21,886 nucleotides of DNA, taken from NCBI GenBank assembly GCA_003599475.1, contig QZKK01000072.1:1-21886 (forward strand). The letters run 5' to 3'. Shown one piece after another: positions 1 to 6,856 of this stretch (positions are counted from its first letter, which is position 1; every line of letters begins with the position of its first letter). The notes under the pieces are model-generated. The model was not told where the DNA came from and did not search any database. It was given only the letters and a program-made list of their open reading frames with translations. A program made the translations under genes and the position numbers. Source of the DNA: Desulfobacteraceae bacterium. Lineage in GTDB: Bacteria > Desulfobacterota > Desulfobacteria > Desulfobacterales > SURF-15.

Positions 1-279
1 GGAGATGCAAAGCGCCTGCATGACAGACTGGAAGAACGCGCCGGCCGTGAATTGGAGAGCATCGATACGAGCCCGCCGGTGGTCTGCCTGAATGAAGAGC
101 TTAAAGCTGCAGGAAAATTCTGCTCTCCCTCTACGGCAGTTCGAATTCGGCCGGACCACTGGCCGGCGTTTGCAGATACCGCTTGGATGGAAATCGGCAC
201 CGTCGAGGAGAACCCGTCGCTTAAGGCGATGGTCGATCCGCTGGATCAGCACCGAATAGGTTCCAAGGACGAGGAGTAG
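1..279 (+). CDS. Hypothetical protein, 3' end only
   Basis: The reading frame is open from the first base to a TAG at 277-279, so this is the C-terminal 92 residues of a gene that begins outside the window. The visible part is soluble and mixed in charge, starting with a helical Arg/Glu-rich stretch, then a segment containing RPDHWPAFADTAW, and an acidic end (GSKDEE). I do not recognise the family and see no catalytic motif. A TTG at 52 could be read as a start, but nothing favours it over read-through from upstream. The next gene starts 7 nt after the stop, so the two are probably co-transcribed. Confidence 0.6.
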   Translation, partial: GDAKRLHDRLEERAGRELESIDTSPPVVCLNEELKAAGKFCSPSTAVRIRPDHWPAFADTAWMEIGTVEENPSLKAMVDPLDQHRIGSKDEE

Positions 280-286
280 ACTATCC

Positions 287-1027
287 ATGGCTGGATTACA
301 GTTCCGCTTCGCCGAGCTCGTGCGTGAAATTAAGGCGCTCAAGGCCATTTCAAGGGACTTTATCGATTCGAGCACATCAGGAGTGCTGGACGAATTTGAG
401 AGCAACCTCAACTTCTTATGGAGTGCATCAGGCACCAAGCATTATTCACTGCAGCTTCGACCCTTGAAGACAAAGCTGAGCGAGGGGGCATATGATCGCG
501 GCCGTGGGGCTAACATTTATGCGGCTATCACGGGCAAGTGGGACGTCCGCCCGGTCGGCTACAACCCCAGGAAGCATCAGGCTCGTCAAAAGCGTTTGCT
601 TGAATTTTGCGGCACTGCTTCAACCAAAATCGAGCTGTTCGATGCAAGTTGCCCCGAGCAACGAATTGCAATGTGGCGAATAGAGGTTGGTACAGAGGAT
701 TCCCCGGGGTGCTATTTTCACATCCAGATCCTAGGCGATAAAGAAGATCCGCCATTTCCAAAAGCGATTCCAATCCCCAGGCTTCCGAGCATTTTCATAA
801 CCCCCATGTGCGCAATCGAGTACGTGCTCGGCGAGCTTTTCCAGGATCAGTGGGCAAAAGCCGTTGCCCGCGATTCCGGTGATCTGCCTTATTGGAGAGA
901 CCTACAGCGGAAGCGCCTCCTTCTGCTGTTCGATTGGTATAGGCAGGTTCTCAACCAGGCCATTTCTTCAGCCTGGATGGCCCTCAAGACTGCCAAGCCC
1001 GAACCGGCTATATTCGTTAGTGATTGA
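287..1027 (+). CDS. Hypothetical protein, 246 aa
   Basis: This is a complete ORF with an ATG 7 nt after the preceding stop and a GAGGAG ribosome site about 10 nt upstream (271-276), inside the end of the previous gene. The protein is soluble, with no signal peptide or membrane segment. The N-terminal 40 residues look helical. The middle (roughly 120-150) has a beta-rich segment with WRIEVG and CYFHIQILGD, and the C-terminal third is helical and rich in Trp, Leu and Arg. No family is recognised. The tight pairing with the upstream gene and the position next to a NACHT protein would fit an accessory or defence locus, but that is context only. Confidence 0.7.
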   Translation: MAGLQFRFAELVREIKALKAISRDFIDSSTSGVLDEFESNLNFLWSASGTKHYSLQLRPLKTKLSEGAYDRGRGANIYAAITGKWDVRPVGYNPRKHQARQKRLLEFCGTASTKIELFDASCPEQRIAMWRIEVGTEDSPGCYFHIQILGDKEDPPFPKAIPIPRLPSIFITPMCAIEYVLGELFQDQWAKAVARDSGDLPYWRDLQRKRLLLLFDWYRQVLNQAISSAWMALKTAKPEPAIFVSD

Positions 1028-1052
1028 CCTGACCCATCCGGTCGCTCTATCA

Positions 1053-1073
1053 CCGCCGGCTCCGCCTCGGCGG
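1053..1073. terminator. GC-rich hairpin between convergent genes (weak terminator candidate)
   Basis: A 6-bp perfect stem (CCGCCG / CGGCGG) with a 9-nt loop lies in the 96-bp gap between the convergent 246-aa gene and the NACHT gene. Neither side has a T-tract directly after the stem. A T6 run is present in the minus direction, but it lies before the hairpin rather than after it. It may fold and help separate the two convergent transcripts, but it is not a textbook intrinsic terminator. Confidence 0.3.
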
Positions 1074-1109
1074 CGATTCGCTCCCTTTCAGTTTAAAAAA
1101 TTCCAGGCC

Positions 1110-1133
1110 AAGGGTTCAAGGGCTCAAGTGCCA
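1110..1133. repeat. Short tandem octamer repeat at the 3' end of the NACHT gene
   Basis: Three consecutive related 8-mers, AAGGGTTC, AAGGGCTC and AAGTGCCA, span the stop codon of the minus-strand NACHT gene. The last residues of that protein (VSLGT) are therefore partly repeat-encoded. It resembles the 7-mer arrays elsewhere in the window in being short, degenerate and placed at a gene end, but the unit is 8 bp. Confidence 0.4.
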
Positions 1134-4078
1134 AGAGAAACGGACCTGGAGAGACGAAAGCCGAGAGTGAAGTAGCGGCCGTCGGGCGGGACGTAGTAGC
1201 GAATCGCCGACCGGCAGTACCGAGCATCGATGCCCCAGCCGCCGCCGCGCACCACCCGGTAAGCGCCCCTCGGTTTATCGATCCAAGCGCTTCCATCGGA
1301 AGGCGCACCTCTGTAATGCCAATCGTCCTCGACCCACTCCCACACGTTTCCGTGCATGTCGTAGAGCCCGAAGGCATTGGGCTCTTTTTGACCTACAGCG
1401 GCAGGCTGCCCACCGGAGTTTTCGCTGTACCATCCCGCCCTCATGAGGTCGACGTCCTTGTCTCCCGTGTAAAACCGAGTTCGGGTATTCGCCCGGCAGG
1501 CATACTCCCATTCCGCCTCGGTCGGCAGGCGCAATCCGGCCCAAGCCGCGTACCGTTTCGCATCTTCCCAGCTTATTCCCACCACCGGCTGCCGCGGCTG
1601 ATTGAATCTTCTGTCCGCCCAAAATTGAGGCTCTGTAACATCCGGATTCTCTTTCAGAAAAAGCCCAAAATCCTGATTGGTGACCGGATACCTTCCCATG
1701 TAAAAGTCCGGAACGGCCACCTCATGAAGAGGCACTTCCTGCTCATACCTCCCTTCTTCCGATTCCGGCGACCCCATCAAGAACCGGCCGCCTGGAATCC
1801 GCACAAGCTCATAATCCACCGGAGATGCAGTTGTTGTATCCTGGGTTTTTCGAGCCTCTCTCTCCTGCATCCATTTGGAAATCGCAGGGGACGGGTGCCG
1901 GGACAATTTCGATTCGAGTTTTTCGATTGCCTCCGGCTCGAGACGTTCCAGGACTTTGAGCGCGGTCAGTTGCCGCTCCCATAGACCGGCATCCTTCCCG
2001 GCGGCCTTTTCCACCAGCTCCAGGAAAGGCTCGACGACAGTCTCGGCAGCATCATCCAGGCATGCCTCCACCAGGCCGGGATATCGGGCAAAGGCCGGCT
2101 GTTTCACAACCTCTTTTATATACGGCACAAAAACGGATGGATCTTCGAGCGCCAGCAGAAGCAGCCCCACCTCCTGCCACCAGGATTCCCCGAAGCGCTC
2201 CGCAAGCCATCCCAGGATTCCAGGATCCACAAATGCCCGGCTTCTGATCTCCCGCGCCGCCAGATACTCCTGAAAACCAAGATGCATGAAACCATAGCTG
2301 CCCTGATCCCATCCGGTCAGGAGCCCGCTTTCGTCCCGAATCGTACGCAGGAAAGCTTCGGCCGTACCCCCCGTCCACCCCACCGTTTTCAAGACCGGAG
2401 ACAGGTGCGGGGCCAGCTCTTCAGCCGTGGCCCGGGTGCGCCCCTCCCGGCTGTGGAGCCAGAAGGCTGTCGGCTGCAGCGCCCGGCGGCCGGCCTGGGC
2501 CGAAACGCTGACCGCGAGCTTCTTGGCCCTGCGCCAGTGCTCCAGCAGCACATCGATGCATTCTTCATAAAGCCTGGCTCTTTTTTGCGGCAGGGCTCCC
2601 CTGTGTCGATGGACCAGGCAGATGTTTGCTAAAAGCAGCGGGTTGCGGGTCATCTCAAATACCCTGCGCGCCCGGAAATCGGGTTCCCGGAGCCGCTGGA
2701 TGAGGTGTTCGGCCTTCTCTACGGCAATACTTTCCGCAAGGCACGGATCCCTGGCTAGCGACTCTTCCACCGCTCTATACCAATTTCTGACGAACCGCTC
2801 CGCCTGATCTTCGGTAAACGGGCGAAGGTGCGTTTCAAGAAACCGCTCGGGCAGGCGCACCGTGGCGCTGTAGCCGGCAAACCGGCAGGTCACAACGAAT
2901 CGGCAGGTGGGGTGCGAATGCATCGCATCTGCGATCCAACCGGCCACCTGCTCCCGCCGGGCCAGATCCGCCACCTCATCCAATCCGTCCAGAAGAAAAA
3001 GCAAATTTCCGCGCTGAATCAGACGCTCACCGAACCCCTCCAGGGTCTTGAGGTGGGGATTGTCCAATTGACATTGAATGAAATCGTCCAGACCCCGGCC
3101 CAGGTTTTCGAGCTCACGAAGCGGCAAAAATACAGGGATTATCCGTTCGGGAAGCCCCAGTGTCTCCGGTCCGTTCCGCAGGCAATACAACAGAAGGCGC
3201 TTGAGATGCGTCGTTTTTCCGGATCCGGGATCACCGAGAATAATGATCCCTCTTTTTTTTCTCATCTCAGATTGTCTGAAGGCTTCGGTCAGGGGAATCT
3301 CGAGGCCGGTGTCGCTCCCGCACAGCGCCTTTTCCGCATCTTCCGCGTCGCAGAAGGTCTTTTCGGCAACCCCCCTCAGGTCGATCATGGCGTGCAAAGG
3401 AACGTAAATGTCTTCGATGTCGATGGGGACCGTAATCCGGGTTGCAAAACCGGCGACCGGCAGCGTTTCATGCAAGGCTTCCGCTTTCAGGCAATAGGCT
3501 CGGATCTCTTGTTCGAGATCCCGATCGAAACCGGGAGCCGGCCGAGGCCCTTTTATCGGTTCTTTATACCCCTCTTTGCTTTCACGGTTCTGTCGCCATT
3601 GGTTTAGTGAATGTACAACCTTCCCGCTGAGCGTCGCTTTGGTGAAATAAGCTGGCAACTGATCTTTGGCAAACCGGCGTTTGAAGGCATCTAGTTTTTC
3701 CTGCTTCTTCCACCGGTCGGGTCCGTGATCGAAATCCTTCTCCGGATTCACCGGAAGCAAGGGGTCGATTTGAAACATCAGCCGCTCTTTTGCCGCATTG
3801 TATTCCATCTCGGTGATCGATTTTTTACCGTCCGGCTCCCATCCATACCGCCATGCAATGATTCCGATCAGAACATCCGCTTCTTCGGCCAATCGGATAC
3901 ACTCCCGGTCGGTTTCTTCTTTGCCGGCCGGAAACAGCTCCATCCCGATCCAGACCATTCCTGCCATGGTGATGGCGTCCTGTACGGTTTTTCGCCTTTC
4001 CTGATTGTCGAGATAGGTGCTGGAGACAAAAACTCTGTAGAGGGGTTTGGTATCGGGTGTGCTTTCTGTTTTCGGCAT
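1124..4078 (-). CDS. NLR-like protein: DUF4062 - NACHT NTPase - FGE/SUMF1-like domain
   Basis: This is a 984-aa protein in three parts. Residues about 14-105 match DUF4062 (RVFVSSTYLDNQERR at the start), the N-terminal domain also found before NACHT in eukaryotic NWD1-type proteins. Residues about 275-610 form a NACHT NTPase with Walker A GDPGSGKT (282-289), Walker B LLFLLDGLDEV (359-369) and a terminal HLGFQEYLAA. A helical linker leads to a formylglycine-generating-enzyme-like domain at about 757-978 (IPGGRFLMGS, LPTEAEWEYACR, GLYDMHGNVWEW, RVVRGGGW, GFR). One of the two catalytic FGE cysteines is replaced by Ile950, so this domain probably binds ligand rather than oxidising sulfatases. Bacterial NACHT proteins are known anti-phage sensors, and that role is inferred here. 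The ATG at 4078 is chosen because GGAG lies 7 nt upstream. An in-frame codon 42 nt further up lacks such support. Confidence 0.9.
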   Translation of the reverse strand: MPKTESTPDTKPLYRVFVSSTYLDNQERRKTVQDAITMAGMVWIGMELFPAGKEETDRECIRLAEEADVLIGIIAWRYGWEPDGKKSITEMEYNAAKERLMFQIDPLLPVNPEKDFDHGPDRWKKQEKLDAFKRRFAKDQLPAYFTKATLSGKVVHSLNQWRQNRESKEGYKEPIKGPRPAPGFDRDLEQEIRAYCLKAEALHETLPVAGFATRITVPIDIEDIYVPLHAMIDLRGVAEKTFCDAEDAEKALCGSDTGLEIPLTEAFRQSEMRKKRGIIILGDPGSGKTTHLKRLLLYCLRNGPETLGLPERIIPVFLPLRELENLGRGLDDFIQCQLDNPHLKTLEGFGERLIQRGNLLFLLDGLDEVADLARREQVAGWIADAMHSHPTCRFVVTCRFAGYSATVRLPERFLETHLRPFTEDQAERFVRNWYRAVEESLARDPCLAESIAVEKAEHLIQRLREPDFRARRVFEMTRNPLLLANICLVHRHRGALPQKRARLYEECIDVLLEHWRRAKKLAVSVSAQAGRRALQPTAFWLHSREGRTRATAEELAPHLSPVLKTVGWTGGTAEAFLRTIRDESGLLTGWDQGSYGFMHLGFQEYLAAREIRSRAFVDPGILGWLAERFGESWWQEVGLLLLALEDPSVFVPYIKEVVKQPAFARYPGLVEACLDDAAETVVEPFLELVEKAAGKDAGLWERQLTALKVLERLEPEAIEKLESKLSRHPSPAISKWMQEREARKTQDTTTASPVDYELVRIPGGRFLMGSPESEEGRYEQEVPLHEVAVPDFYMGRYPVTNQDFGLFLKENPDVTEPQFWADRRFNQPRQPVVGISWEDAKRYAAWAGLRLPTEAEWEYACRANTRTRFYTGDKDVDLMRAGWYSENSGGQPAAVGQKEPNAFGLYDMHGNVWEWVEDDWHYRGAPSDGSAWIDKPRGAYRVVRGGGWGIDARYCRSAIRYYVPPDGRYFTLGFRLSRSVSLGT

Positions 4079-4150
4079 TTCTTTTCTCCAGGAATATTGA
4101 GAATCCTCAAGAGCCCGCAACCGAAATCAACACTCGAAGTGCGATCACGT

Positions 4151-4179
4151 ATTATATTCGAGCGATTTCAATCGGTCAA
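4151..4179 (-). promoter_or_regulatory. Sigma70-type promoter of the NACHT gene
   Basis: On the minus strand, TTGACC (4179-4174) and a perfect TATAAT (4156-4151) are separated by 17 nt. The predicted transcript starts near 4144, leaving a leader of about 65 nt before the GGAG site and ATG at 4078. It is the best consensus match in the window. Confidence 0.7.
4163..4174. promoter_or_regulatory. Palindrome inside the NACHT promoter spacer (possible operator)
   Basis: CGATT-TC-AATCG is a perfect 5+5 inverted repeat that fills much of the spacer between -35 and -10 and touches the last base of the -35 box. A repressor dimer bound here would block RNA polymerase. No regulator gene lies next to it, so the operator role is an inference. 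Confidence 0.35.
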
Positions 4180-4374
4180 ACACCATAAGGCCGCTTAAAT
4201 AATATTTTGAATCCATCCTGTTCAGACTCCACCACATTCTGGCCACTCCTGACGGAGCTTGCAATTGCCTTTCTTTTTCCTTTCACGATCCGGCATTGCG
4301 CCGTGGCCGCCGCTTCGATCGCCGTTGTCGCCGCCCTCGTGAAACTTATCTGATTTCCGGCACTTTCTGAGAGC

Positions 4375-4403
4375 TTGACCTGCAGGATCCGTTCTGTTAT
4401 TTT
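4375..4403 (+). promoter_or_regulatory. Candidate promoter of the 3-HIBDH-family dehydrogenase
   Basis: TTGACC (4375-4380), a 17-nt spacer and TATTTT (4398-4403) lie about 60 nt upstream of the ATG at 4462. The remainder of the 383-bp gap 4079-4461 holds the divergent NACHT promoter, and I see no further gene in it. Confidence 0.45.
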
Positions 4404-4461
4404 TTTTCAGAATTCTTGCTGCAACCGATTTCAAATCCAAAATATTAAGGAGAAAAGAATC

Positions 4462-5355
4462 ATGGCTGAGACACTTGGATTCATCGGACTCGGAATCATG
4501 GGCAAGCCCATGGCCAAAAACCTGATCAACGCGGGCTACAGCCTGGTGGTGCTCGATGTCAACAAGGCGCCGGTGGAAGAGCTGACCGGCATGGGCGCAA
4601 TCGCTGCAAAAACCCCGGCGGAAGTGACCCAAAAGGTCAAAAGGATCATCACGATGCTTCCGGACGGACCGGAGGTGGAGAAGGTGGTCATGGGGAAAGG
4701 CGGCATCCTGGAGGCGGCCACATCCGAAACCGCCCTGATCGACATGAGCAGCATTTCACCGACTGTGACTCAGAAAATCGTTGCTGCGCTAAAAGGGAAA
4801 GGGGCTCGCGCCCTGGACGCCCCGGTCAGCGGGGGCGAGGTCGGCGCCATCAAGGGTGAGCTTGCCATCATGGTCGGAGGTCCCCAGGATCTGTTCAACG
4901 AGATGAAGCCGGTCTTTGATGTCCTTGGCAAGAGCGCGGTTTTGGTCGGCGATACGGGAGCGGGTCAAACCACCAAACTCACCAATCAGATCCTTGTCGG
5001 TATCCACATCCAAGCCATGGGGGAAGCCTTGCTTCTGGCATGCAAAGCCGGTTATGACCCTGTTAAAGTATACGAAGCCATCAAAGGCGGGCTGGCGGGA
5101 TCGAGTGTCCTCAATGCCAAGGTCCCGATGGTGGTGGAAAGAAACTTCAAACCCGGATTTAGAATCGCTCTCCACCAGAAGGATCTGAAAAACGCCCTGG
5201 AGGCCGCCTCATACTACGGGCTCGATCTTCCCGCGACCAAGATGGTAAAGGGCTTCATCGACGCCATGGTCGAAAAAGGCAAAGGCGGAAACGACCACAG
5301 CGGCATCGTTCAGGAACTCGAAGACAGGAACAAGGCTCAGATCAAGAAGAAGTAA
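4462..5355 (+). CDS. NAD(P)-dependent beta-hydroxyacid dehydrogenase (GarR/MmsB family)
   Basis: This 297-aa enzyme has the usual length for the 3-hydroxyisobutyrate dehydrogenase / tartronate-semialdehyde reductase family. The Rossmann motif GLGIMG (9-14) binds NAD(P). DAPVSGG (119-125) is the substrate-binding signature, and Lys172 in GAGQTTKLTNQ is the catalytic lysine. The C-terminal HSGIVQELE resembles GarR-type proteins. It would reversibly oxidise a beta-hydroxy acid to a semialdehyde in the cytoplasm, but the sequence does not fix the substrate. The start is the ATG with AAGGAG 9 nt upstream, and an in-frame upstream extension to 4375 is rejected. It is monocistronic and convergent with the alcohol dehydrogenase, with a heptamer-repeat hairpin between them. 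Confidence 0.92.
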   Translation: MAETLGFIGLGIMGKPMAKNLINAGYSLVVLDVNKAPVEELTGMGAIAAKTPAEVTQKVKRIITMLPDGPEVEKVVMGKGGILEAATSETALIDMSSISPTVTQKIVAALKGKGARALDAPVSGGEVGAIKGELAIMVGGPQDLFNEMKPVFDVLGKSAVLVGDTGAGQTTKLTNQILVGIHIQAMGEALLLACKAGYDPVKVYEAIKGGLAGSSVLNAKVPMVVERNFKPGFRIALHQKDLKNALEAASYYGLDLPATKMVKGFIDAMVEKGKGGNDHSGIVQELEDRNKAQIKKK

Positions 5356-5406
5356 ATGAACGGGTTGCGGGTTGCGAGTTACGGGTTCAAAACTGTATAC
5401 TGTGCA

Positions 5407-5421
5407 AGGTTCTATGAACCT
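5407..5421. repeat. Small inverted repeat within locus A
   Basis: AGGTTC-TAT-GAACCT is a perfect 6-bp stem with a 3-nt loop inside the spacer of the large heptamer hairpin. It could form a side stem in the folded element. Confidence 0.5.
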
Positions 5422-5446
5422 GGATGCCCGATCCTATATGCGGAAT

Positions 5447-5469
5447 AACCGGTCAAACTTCGACCGGTT
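5447..5469. repeat. Second inverted repeat within locus A
   Basis: AACCGGTC and GACCGGTT form a perfect 8-bp stem with a 7-nt loop (AAACTTC). It lies between the arms of the heptamer array, midway between two convergent genes, so it is a candidate bidirectional transcription stop without a T-tract. Confidence 0.55.
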
Positions 5470-5542
5470 GCTTGATGGTAACCCGCAACCCGCAACCCGT
5501 AACTCGCAACCCGTAACTCGCAACCCGCAACCCGCAACCCGA

Positions 5543-6766
5543 TCAATAATAGGAAAGGCTGCCTTCCCACATATTGTGCCACAGCCGGATCGCATCCTCC
5601 CGGCTCATGGGCCGGGGATTCAGCGGCCTGGGATAGAGTTCGAGCATCGTTTCCGCCGCTTTCTCAAGATCGTCTTCGCTGATTCCTCCATACTCTTCGA
5701 GAGAAACCGGCAGTCCGACATCATCCATCATGCAGAATATGGATTGAGCGGCAAGTTTTGCGGCATCCAGTTCAGAAAACATCGCCGTAGTTTCTCCGAG
5801 CGCCTCAGCGATTCTGGCGAGTTTGGCGCTGGCGGCAGGCACGTTGAAGGCCATGGTGTACGGCAGGCCCAATGCGCAGCCGAGCCCGTGAGCGGTCGGT
5901 TTGTATTTTGAAATGATATAGGCGATGCTGTGGGCATATAAGCCCCCCGACATGACCATGCCGAGCATGCTGATGGTCGACGCAAGCGACATATAGTACC
6001 TGGCTTCGAGGTCCTGGCCGTTTGCCACAGCCCTTCTGAGGTAAGCGCCGGCCAGTTCGATTCCGCCGATGCCGAAGATATCGCTGAGCGGATTGGCATT
6101 CTTGTTCATCATCCCTTCGATGGCATGGCTGAGCGCATCCAGACCGGTCGTGGCCGTAACCCTTGGCGGCATGCTGACGGTCAAGACCGGATCGACGATG
6201 GAGATCGCCGGATAGTAGAGCGGGTTGTTTTTAAAGACCTTGTTTTGACCGTCGGTAACGACGAAAATCGGACTGGCCTCGCTTCCGGTCCCGGAGGTCG
6301 TGGGCGCCAGGATCATGGGAATGCCTCGGGCCTCGGGAACCGCTTCTCCTCGGACGATTTTCCGGGGGTCGATGCGGTTGCCGATCGACTGGGAGGCAAG
6401 CTTGGTCATGTCGAGTACGCTGCCCCCGCCGATACCGACGATGACCTCAAAGGCTTTTCCGGCATTCAGCTCATACAGCGCGATTGCGGTTTCGATATGC
6501 GGTTCCGCCTCGACGCCTGTAAACGTGCCGACTTCGAATCCGGAGCCCTCCAGTTTCGCCTTGACCTTTTCGACGATTCCAAGTTCTGCAATGATCTCGT
6601 CGCTGACAAGCAGCGCCTTTCCCTTTGCCAGTCTGGATGCTTCCTCCCCCACCTGATCGATCGCACCACAGCCGAAGATGATTCGGTTCGGAGAAGGCAT
6701 TCCAACAGTTCTAAAATCGAAAACTCTCTGGATATCGTATCTGAAATCCACCGAAAGTGCTCTCAT
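5543..6766 (-). CDS. Iron-containing alcohol dehydrogenase family protein
   Basis: This 407-aa protein has the layout of group III alcohol dehydrogenases: a nucleotide-binding half with GIGGGSVLDMTK (111-122) and APTTSGTGSE (154-163), then an all-helical metal-binding half. Metal ligands Asp210 and His214 are in GLDALSHAIEG, and His293 is in TAHG. Aligned to lactaldehyde reductase FucO, the third ligand position (His in AHQLGG) is Tyr283 (AYIIS), so the metal site differs from the classical one. It would interconvert an alcohol and aldehyde with NAD(P)H. The substrate is unknown. A near-perfect AAGGAGGT lies just upstream of the ATG. It is the last gene of the minus-strand group, downstream of the radical SAM gene. 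Confidence 0.9.
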   Translation of the reverse strand: MRALSVDFRYDIQRVFDFRTVGMPSPNRIIFGCGAIDQVGEEASRLAKGKALLVSDEIIAELGIVEKVKAKLEGSGFEVGTFTGVEAEPHIETAIALYELNAGKAFEVIVGIGGGSVLDMTKLASQSIGNRIDPRKIVRGEAVPEARGIPMILAPTTSGTGSEASPIFVVTDGQNKVFKNNPLYYPAISIVDPVLTVSMPPRVTATTGLDALSHAIEGMMNKNANPLSDIFGIGGIELAGAYLRRAVANGQDLEARYYMSLASTISMLGMVMSGGLYAHSIAYIISKYKPTAHGLGCALGLPYTMAFNVPAASAKLARIAEALGETTAMFSELDAAKLAAQSIFCMMDDVGLPVSLEEYGGISEDDLEKAAETMLELYPRPLNPRPMSREDAIRLWHNMWEGSLSYY

Positions 6767-6856
6767 TCTGACCTCCTTGCGTCTCTGACTTGGTGTGTTT
6801 GAAAGGAACCCGAAGAAGAACTTGTCACAGAAGAGTCTAAGCGACGGTTACCTCTA

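Larger units (their letters stand above)
5361..5541. repeat. Heptamer-repeat inverted array (locus A) between convergent genes
   Basis: The left arm 5361-5387 is a run of CGGGTTG-type 7-mers. The right arm 5480-5541 holds nearly nine 7-mers of AACCCGC, AACCCGT and AACTCGC. The 27 bp of the left arm are the exact reverse complement of 5508-5534, so a long stem with a central loop is possible. The right arm ends 1 nt before the stop codon of the alcohol dehydrogenase, and the left arm begins 5 nt after the dehydrogenase stop. Such a stem could terminate transcription from both sides, although no T-tract is present. Confidence 0.9.

Noticed and set aside
1053..1073. The GC hairpin as the stem-loop of a retrohoming site
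   Set aside because: No retroelement component is in the window, and the hairpin lies about 50 bp beyond the stop codon, so there is no reason beyond position.
1124..1250. The FGE-fold C terminus as the variable region of a diversity-generating retroelement
   Set aside because: The RGGxW...GFR tail is the usual target in such systems and has many NNC codons, but no reverse transcriptase or adenine-rich template repeat is visible. The region next to it carries + strand genes. The same motif is normal for the FGE family.
4375..4461. An N-terminal extension of the beta-hydroxyacid dehydrogenase
   Set aside because: The extension overlaps the candidate promoter and lacks a ribosome site, and the Rossmann fold starts right after the ATG at 4462.
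5480..5541. Tandem repeats as a CRISPR array
   Set aside because: The 7-bp units follow each other directly with no spacers, and no cas gene is present.
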